Source of the DNA: Tigriopus japonicus
Taxonomy: Eukaryota; Arthropoda; Copepoda; Harpacticoida; Harpacticidae
Length of the DNA: 64,000 nt
NCBI GenBank assembly: GCA_010645155.1
Contig: CM021321.1
Span: 2,145,655-2,209,654, forward strand
Reading direction: 5' to 3'
Part shown: positions 59,755-64,000 of the stretch, in pieces
Layout: every line of letters starts with the position of its first letter
Position numbering within the stretch: position 1 is the stretch's first letter
Notes under the pieces: model-generated
The model's database searches: none
Seen by the model: only the letters and a program-made list of their open reading frames with translations
What the model was told of the DNA's origin: nothing
Translations under genes and position numbers: made by a program

Positions 59755-61044
59755 TTAAGCTCGCTTTTTCCTCTTTTTGAGCATGGGAGATCCGGATGAC
59801 TTGGACTCCTTAGATTTTGACTCGACTTTAGCGTCAGTGTCGGATTCAATGTCTCGCAAATGCTTCAAATCAGCGCTGAATAATACCTAAACATAAGTAT
59901 GGAGAGTTTTTTGACAAGGCCAAAGTCGATTTATCCTTAATGTTTACGTACCGAGTGCGCCCAACCGGCGTAATCACCATAAAGGGAACGGAAATGATCC
60001 CCAATCTCTTTATAAACCTTGTCCGTCACGGATTTGTACCCTTTCAAATGAGGTAAATATTTGTTAGCCGCAATTTGGAACATGTGTGTATCTACGGGAA
60101 TGGCGGCAGTTTGATCCAACGACATCAGAAGTACGCAATCTGCGACCTAAAACAACGATTGTCTTGTTAGTTATTCTTGGCTACTGAAAAACATCCATCC
60201 CGTCCGTACCTTTGGTCCAATGCCCGTCAATTTTAAGAGTTCATCTCGGGCTTCCTGGTAAGGCAATGTTCGAAGCTTTAATAGATACTCCTCGCCCCCA
60301 TTTTCTGCAATTTGTTTCGCTGATTTGGCGATGTAGGCAGCTCGATAGCCAAATCCTAACCCACGCAACTTTTTCTCCACGTTCATTGGATTCTTGGCCA
60401 ATTGTTCCACCGAAGGAAACGTATGATATGACACGCCCTCGTGTTTCCAGATCTCGGTTCCGAAATGAATACATAAGTTCTCTACCATGCTAGAGATTCT
60501 GTAAAAGAGAGTTCAGGTTAGGAAAAAAATTGATGTGGCCGAAGAAGTGCACCAAAGGAATATGCACCTTTGGATGTTGTTATTTGATGAGCAGATGAAT
60601 GAGAAGAGATTTTCCACGGGATGCTGTCTCAACATTCTCACCCCAGAAAATTTGCTGGATATTTTTTCGAACACTGGATCTTCTTTGGCCCAAACTTTAT
60701 ACAGAGGCTGCAACTTGACCTAAAAGGCACCTCTCTAATGAGATATTTCATAATTAGGCTGACAGACCCTGTTATTAGACCTTGAGTTGGAAGTAGTCTG
60801 CTAGAAAGGCGTCCAAGGCTCCAGAGTCCTCCTCAGCCTTAGGAAATGTCTTGTATTTCAAATGATCCTGATCCTGAGATAAAAGCCAAACCCGAGAGCC
60901 AAGTACACCAATCCATTGATCGGGTTGGTCGTTGAAGCTTTTCCACCGGAAGCTTTGTCCGCATTTGAGAACGATATCAAGTCGAAGCTCGGATCTTAAA
61001 CAAGGAATGAGTTTCCAACTCATCTTGGCCAAGACCACATCCAT
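59755..61044 (-). CDS. OGG1: 8-oxoguanine DNA glycosylase OGG1
   Basis: Five exons on the minus strand: 61044-60781, 60719-60568, 60498-60210, 60146-59952 and 59886-59755, giving 343 aa (human 345). OGG1 is a bifunctional glycosylase/AP lyase that removes 8-oxoG opposite C in base-excision repair. The N-terminal domain has [20 protein letters not shown]. The NNNIQRI block contains the strand-binding Asn residues. The helix-hairpin-helix GPD motif is [16 protein letters not shown], with catalytic Lys at residue 235 and Asp at 254, the same 19-residue spacing as human Lys249 and Asp268. The C-terminus ends in a Lys/Arg-rich tail (LKKRKKRA), a likely nuclear signal. An alternative start is ATG 61023. 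The intron 1 donor (AAG|GTCTAA) is weak. Confidence 0.95.
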
Positions 61045-61260
61045 GAGCAAGAAATCTAGAACAGAATTCCCGAAAGTAGGATAACCGTCAAAACTAGATG
61101 ATTGACAATTCGATGAGTGATCGGGGTTTATTCATCATTTCATATAACCAACTGGATGTATCCAAGACAATCTAAAAATTGAGCTCATCAACGAGAACCC
61201 GAGACAAATCAGGGAGGTTAACAATCATCTTCTTCAGACGAAAGATCATTATCGAGCAAT

Positions 61261-63075
61261 TCACGAGACAGAATTAAACTCCTCATGATGTTCCTCACTT
61301 GGCGTCATGTGAATATTTAAAGCTCCATTTGGCACATACACCGTGAGCAGTGGAACATCTTCGTCCTTGCCTCCCATCATGGAGCCGCTCGTGAATTTTT
61401 GATGTGTGGACTTCTCCGAAAGGAAAAGCTCGCCCGAATTCAAGATTTTGGGTGCGATGTTGGTGGTGGTAGCCGTGGCACAAATGCGGAACGAATGCTT
61501 TTCCGGGATCGTTAAAGTCAAATCGCCTTCTGCCGCCTAGAAAATTCAAAATTTAACAATGCTTTATGAGACTGCCGAGACTTCAATCTCAAGTATTTAA
61601 TCTTACTTGAAGAGATGAACTACCCGTGATACTATCGATTGTGGCGTGAATATCGCCTTTCTTGACAATGCCCGTCACTTCTCCATGAACGAGTTGCATG
61701 GTGAGGTTGCCAACTTCTCGGATCATAATACAACTCGAATTGTGAAGCTGTTTCAACGTGATATCGCCGTTTTGAGTGAAGAATTGCGAGGCGTTTGTGT
61801 GTACTTCCCCTGTCACATTGATATCGCCGTGCTCCGTTGTCACTGTTATACTCGGTCCCTCGATGTACTTGGCCAGGAAATCGCCTTGTCCGTAGGTTTC
61901 CACGACCACGTGACCTTCGAGGGTTCCTTCCGAGATGATATCGCCGAATCGGGAAGCCAGTTTGACCTCACAGGAACACAATTCCTTCACCCGAATATCA
62001 CCAGCCTCGGTATAGATGCCCACGGAAGTCAGTTCGTTGATGACATGGCCGTCTAGTTCAATGGAACCCTCGTTCTTGGACTAAAGAGGTTGGGGAACGA
62101 CCAAGCGAGATTAAAAAGGGGCTGAAAGAGCGTCCCAGTGAACACCCTTGTCACAGGCATACGGAAGATTTGGTAAGTATCACTTACTTGTAAATAGATT
62201 CGATCCATCAACGTGGGCACTAGAAATACACCTTTCAGGCCGTTATCGAACGTATCAAGCACGTGATGGGGGATGTAAAGCTTGAGACCGGCCACGATTT
62301 CAGAATCGGCCGAAATTCCGGTCACGGGTTCGTGATCGGTAGATGCGCCTGGATGGCGTGGTTGCCAAATGGAAATGCTCCCACACGACTCAAACTTATT
62401 GCCTCCAGGATCCAATCGCGAAAACATGGCTTGAGCCTCCTCAAAAGTGGATGCATCCGTGATGTACACGTGGGATTGCTGGGATCTGGAGCTCAAAATC
62501 GAGTACGAATCCACCCGATGAACCCGTCGTCCGTACAACATGACATGCAAAGGACACTTGTCCTCGGAGAACGGATCTAATCGTCGGAAATCCTCCAATT
62601 GAGCCTCATATTCGGCACGAAGTTCATCGCTCAAGCGATTCAAGACATGTCGTTCGGTTTCTCCGATCTCTTTTTGCTGCATGAGTTGCTTGAGAATCGA
62701 AGGCAAGGTTTTTCGAGGATTAGCCGGATCTGCCACGACATCGCCACTCGTGGTCTTGATCCGCTCAGGGTCTTGTTCGAAATGGGAGCCTTTAACCTTG
62801 ATGTGAAAGGGAGCCTTGACCACTAACGAGGCCTCATACTTGACCTGTTTGATGAACTTGTCTAACAAAACCTGAGCGGAACGATGATACCGATAAGACG
62901 GACTTCGTGGACCACCGCCTCGTGGATATCGATGCGGTCCGCTTTGATGGTGGAACCACGATCCACGGAAAGGTGGGACCGGGCGAACCAGGCTTAGGGG
63001 GGACTTGAAGGCATATGATGTGGAACGAGGAGGATGAGCGTGGAACTGTCTCAAGAGAAGAAGACTGGAAGACAT
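61261..63075 (-). CDS. FAM185A-like DUF4097 protein
   Basis: Three exons on the minus strand, 63075-62188, 62080-61607 and 61536-61261, give 545 aa (human FAM185A about 390). The C-terminal ~250 residues have repeated short beta strands of the DUF4097 beta-helix type (GSIELDGHVINELTSVGIYT, KKGDIHATIDSITG, AEGDLTLTIPEKHSF). These match FAM185A architecture. The first ~70 residues are Arg/Ser/His/Pro-rich with almost no acidic residues, as in a mitochondrial presequence. The middle part (residues ~80-290) is longer than in the vertebrate protein and not recognised. Function in animals is unknown. All introns are phase 0 with GT-AG ends. It lies 216 bp upstream of OGG1 on the same strand. Confidence 0.75.
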
Positions 63076-63293
63076 TCTTTCTCAAAGGGCGGGTTCAATC
63101 GACGATTCGATCATTCCATGGATTTGGTGACGATTCAAGAAGAGAGATTTATTTTCCTTGTTTGTTTCCAATGTGGATTGTGTTGTTAGGTTGAGTGAGA
63201 TGATAAGAAAATAAAAAAAAGACATGCCTTTATCTGAATGCAGACAGCTTTGCTAGATGGTTTCAAGCCGACGCTGCCAAAAGTTGTTGGAAA

Positions 63294-63603
63294 TAGTGAT
63301 GTGAAATCTGGGCTTGGGCAAGTTTTTTCACGGGAGGTTGCAAGGTAGGGTTACAGGGTAGGGTCACCTAATGGAGATGTTGTGCTTTGCTAACTAACTC
63401 AAGCAAACACAAATTTGAGGTTAATTTGCAACCCTGATCCAAAGTTACAAAAGTCAGGGGCGCGTTTCAGTGCTTCTTAATGAAAAACCGGTTTATGAAG
63501 ATAGGTAGGCAGAGGGAATACCATTTCACTGAAGGTAAATTGGCGACCCCGGTGTACGATGTCACGAAAAAAAGCTTGCCCAAGCGCCCAAGTCATATCA
63601 CTA
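63294..63603. mobile_element. 310-bp hAT-type MITE with perfect 8-bp duplication
   Basis: The left end is TAGTGATGTGAAATCTGGGC followed by TTGGGCAAG. The right end is the inverted TAGTGATATGACTTGGGCGC, then TTGGGCAAG. GTTGGAAA occurs on both sides (63286-63293 and 63604-63611). The ends share TAGTGATRTG with the elements at 28350-31687 and 28876-29173, while the interior differs. It has no coding capacity. Confidence 0.88.
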
Positions 63604-63619
63604 GTTGGAAACGGGCGCT

Positions 63620-63960
63620 CACTGCCATTTAAAAGTCCCACACTTCCATATTCTGCCACTTATTTAGGGAAAATTTTCTCGTTTTCGATGATTGCATCTC
63701 GGTTTTTGGTTTTAAGATTTTCGGTCTTATTTTTTCAGGTCAAAATTATTTTTATCTTCTTTGTTTGGTCGAAGTTTTTCAATCTTGTTTTTAAGTCCAA
63801 AATTTTCGACTTCGTTTTTCAGATCGAAAATTTTCGGCTGCACTGCCACTTTCTGCCACACTCTGCCACAAATTTCATTGCCACGAACTTTTCCATACTG
63901 CCATGTTCTGCCACTTCACCTCCCTCCCGTAAAGTGGCAGCAAAAACTGTCATTTGGCAT
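63620..63960 (+). repeat. interspersed repeat related to 1-224
   Basis: This stretch starts CACTGCCATTT and contains CCATATTCTGCCACT, GTTTTCGATGATTGCATCTC and repeated AAAATTTTCG units. It then has clusters of CTGCCAC words. The first 230 bases resemble the minus strand of 1-224. No frame resembles a protein. Confidence 0.6.
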
Positions 63961-64000
63961 CGCTGAATGCAGATGCATTTTTCGATGCTCGAAAACTGCT

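Noticed and set aside
1..64000. tRNA, rRNA and CRISPR features
   Set aside because: No B-box-like GGTTCGANTCC with a matching A box, no rRNA core sequence and no regularly spaced direct repeats were seen.

Overview
This is a eukaryotic nuclear genome window. Its genes are split by many very short introns (mostly 55-80 nt, GT-AG). The best protein matches are animal, and the LIM-homeodomain gene is a close match to arthropod Arrowhead. Together with a selenocysteine-containing SelH, this suggests an arthropod, probably a crustacean such as a copepod; the species call is inference. The window holds 14 protein-coding genes I can name or partly name. Their exon structures were rebuilt by eye from splice sites, reading phase and remembered family architecture. 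No rRNA, tRNA, CRISPR array or prokaryotic feature was seen.

Layout. 1-230 is an interspersed repeat whose inverted relative lies at the other end of the window (63620-63960). 398-2622 (+) is mitochondrial ABCB8. 2813-8158 (-) is GAPVD1/RME-6, an endosomal RasGAP/VPS9 protein convergent with ABCB8. 8159-11153 is intergenic and AT-rich. 11154-11890 (+) is selenoprotein H with an in-frame UGA. 12255-14441 (+) holds ALG13 and RFT1 separated by one base. 14586-18113 (-) is a large protein with two MBD-like segments. 19410-20890 (-) is DHRS12. 22446-23297 (-) is a probable PAAT/C10orf88 homologue, divergent from WDR43/UTP5 (23798-26306, +), which converges on signal peptidase subunit SPCS1 (26563-27450, -).

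From 27.5 to 41 kb the window is gene-poor and rich in transposons. It includes a three-level nest of hAT-like elements with readable 8-bp target duplications (28342-31695) and two further inverted-repeat elements. 41238-43692 (-) is the LIM-homeobox gene Arrowhead (Lhx6/8 class), followed upstream by about 10 kb with no recognisable gene, as is common around developmental regulators. 53763-57875 (-) is PLAA (ten exons). 58764-59605 (+) is SmD3, 59755-61044 (-) is OGG1 and 61261-63075 (-) is a FAM185A-like DUF4097 protein. A fourth hAT-type MITE with a perfect 8-bp duplication sits at 63294-63603.

Functional themes. ALG13 and RFT1 both act in dolichol-linked oligosaccharide assembly at the ER and may share one transcript. 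SPCS1 is also an ER factor. WDR43 and SmD3 serve RNA biogenesis. ABCB8 and PAAT are reported interaction partners in mammals, though they lie 20 kb apart here. Most other neighbours look like ordinary housekeeping genes packed in compact convergent or divergent pairs.
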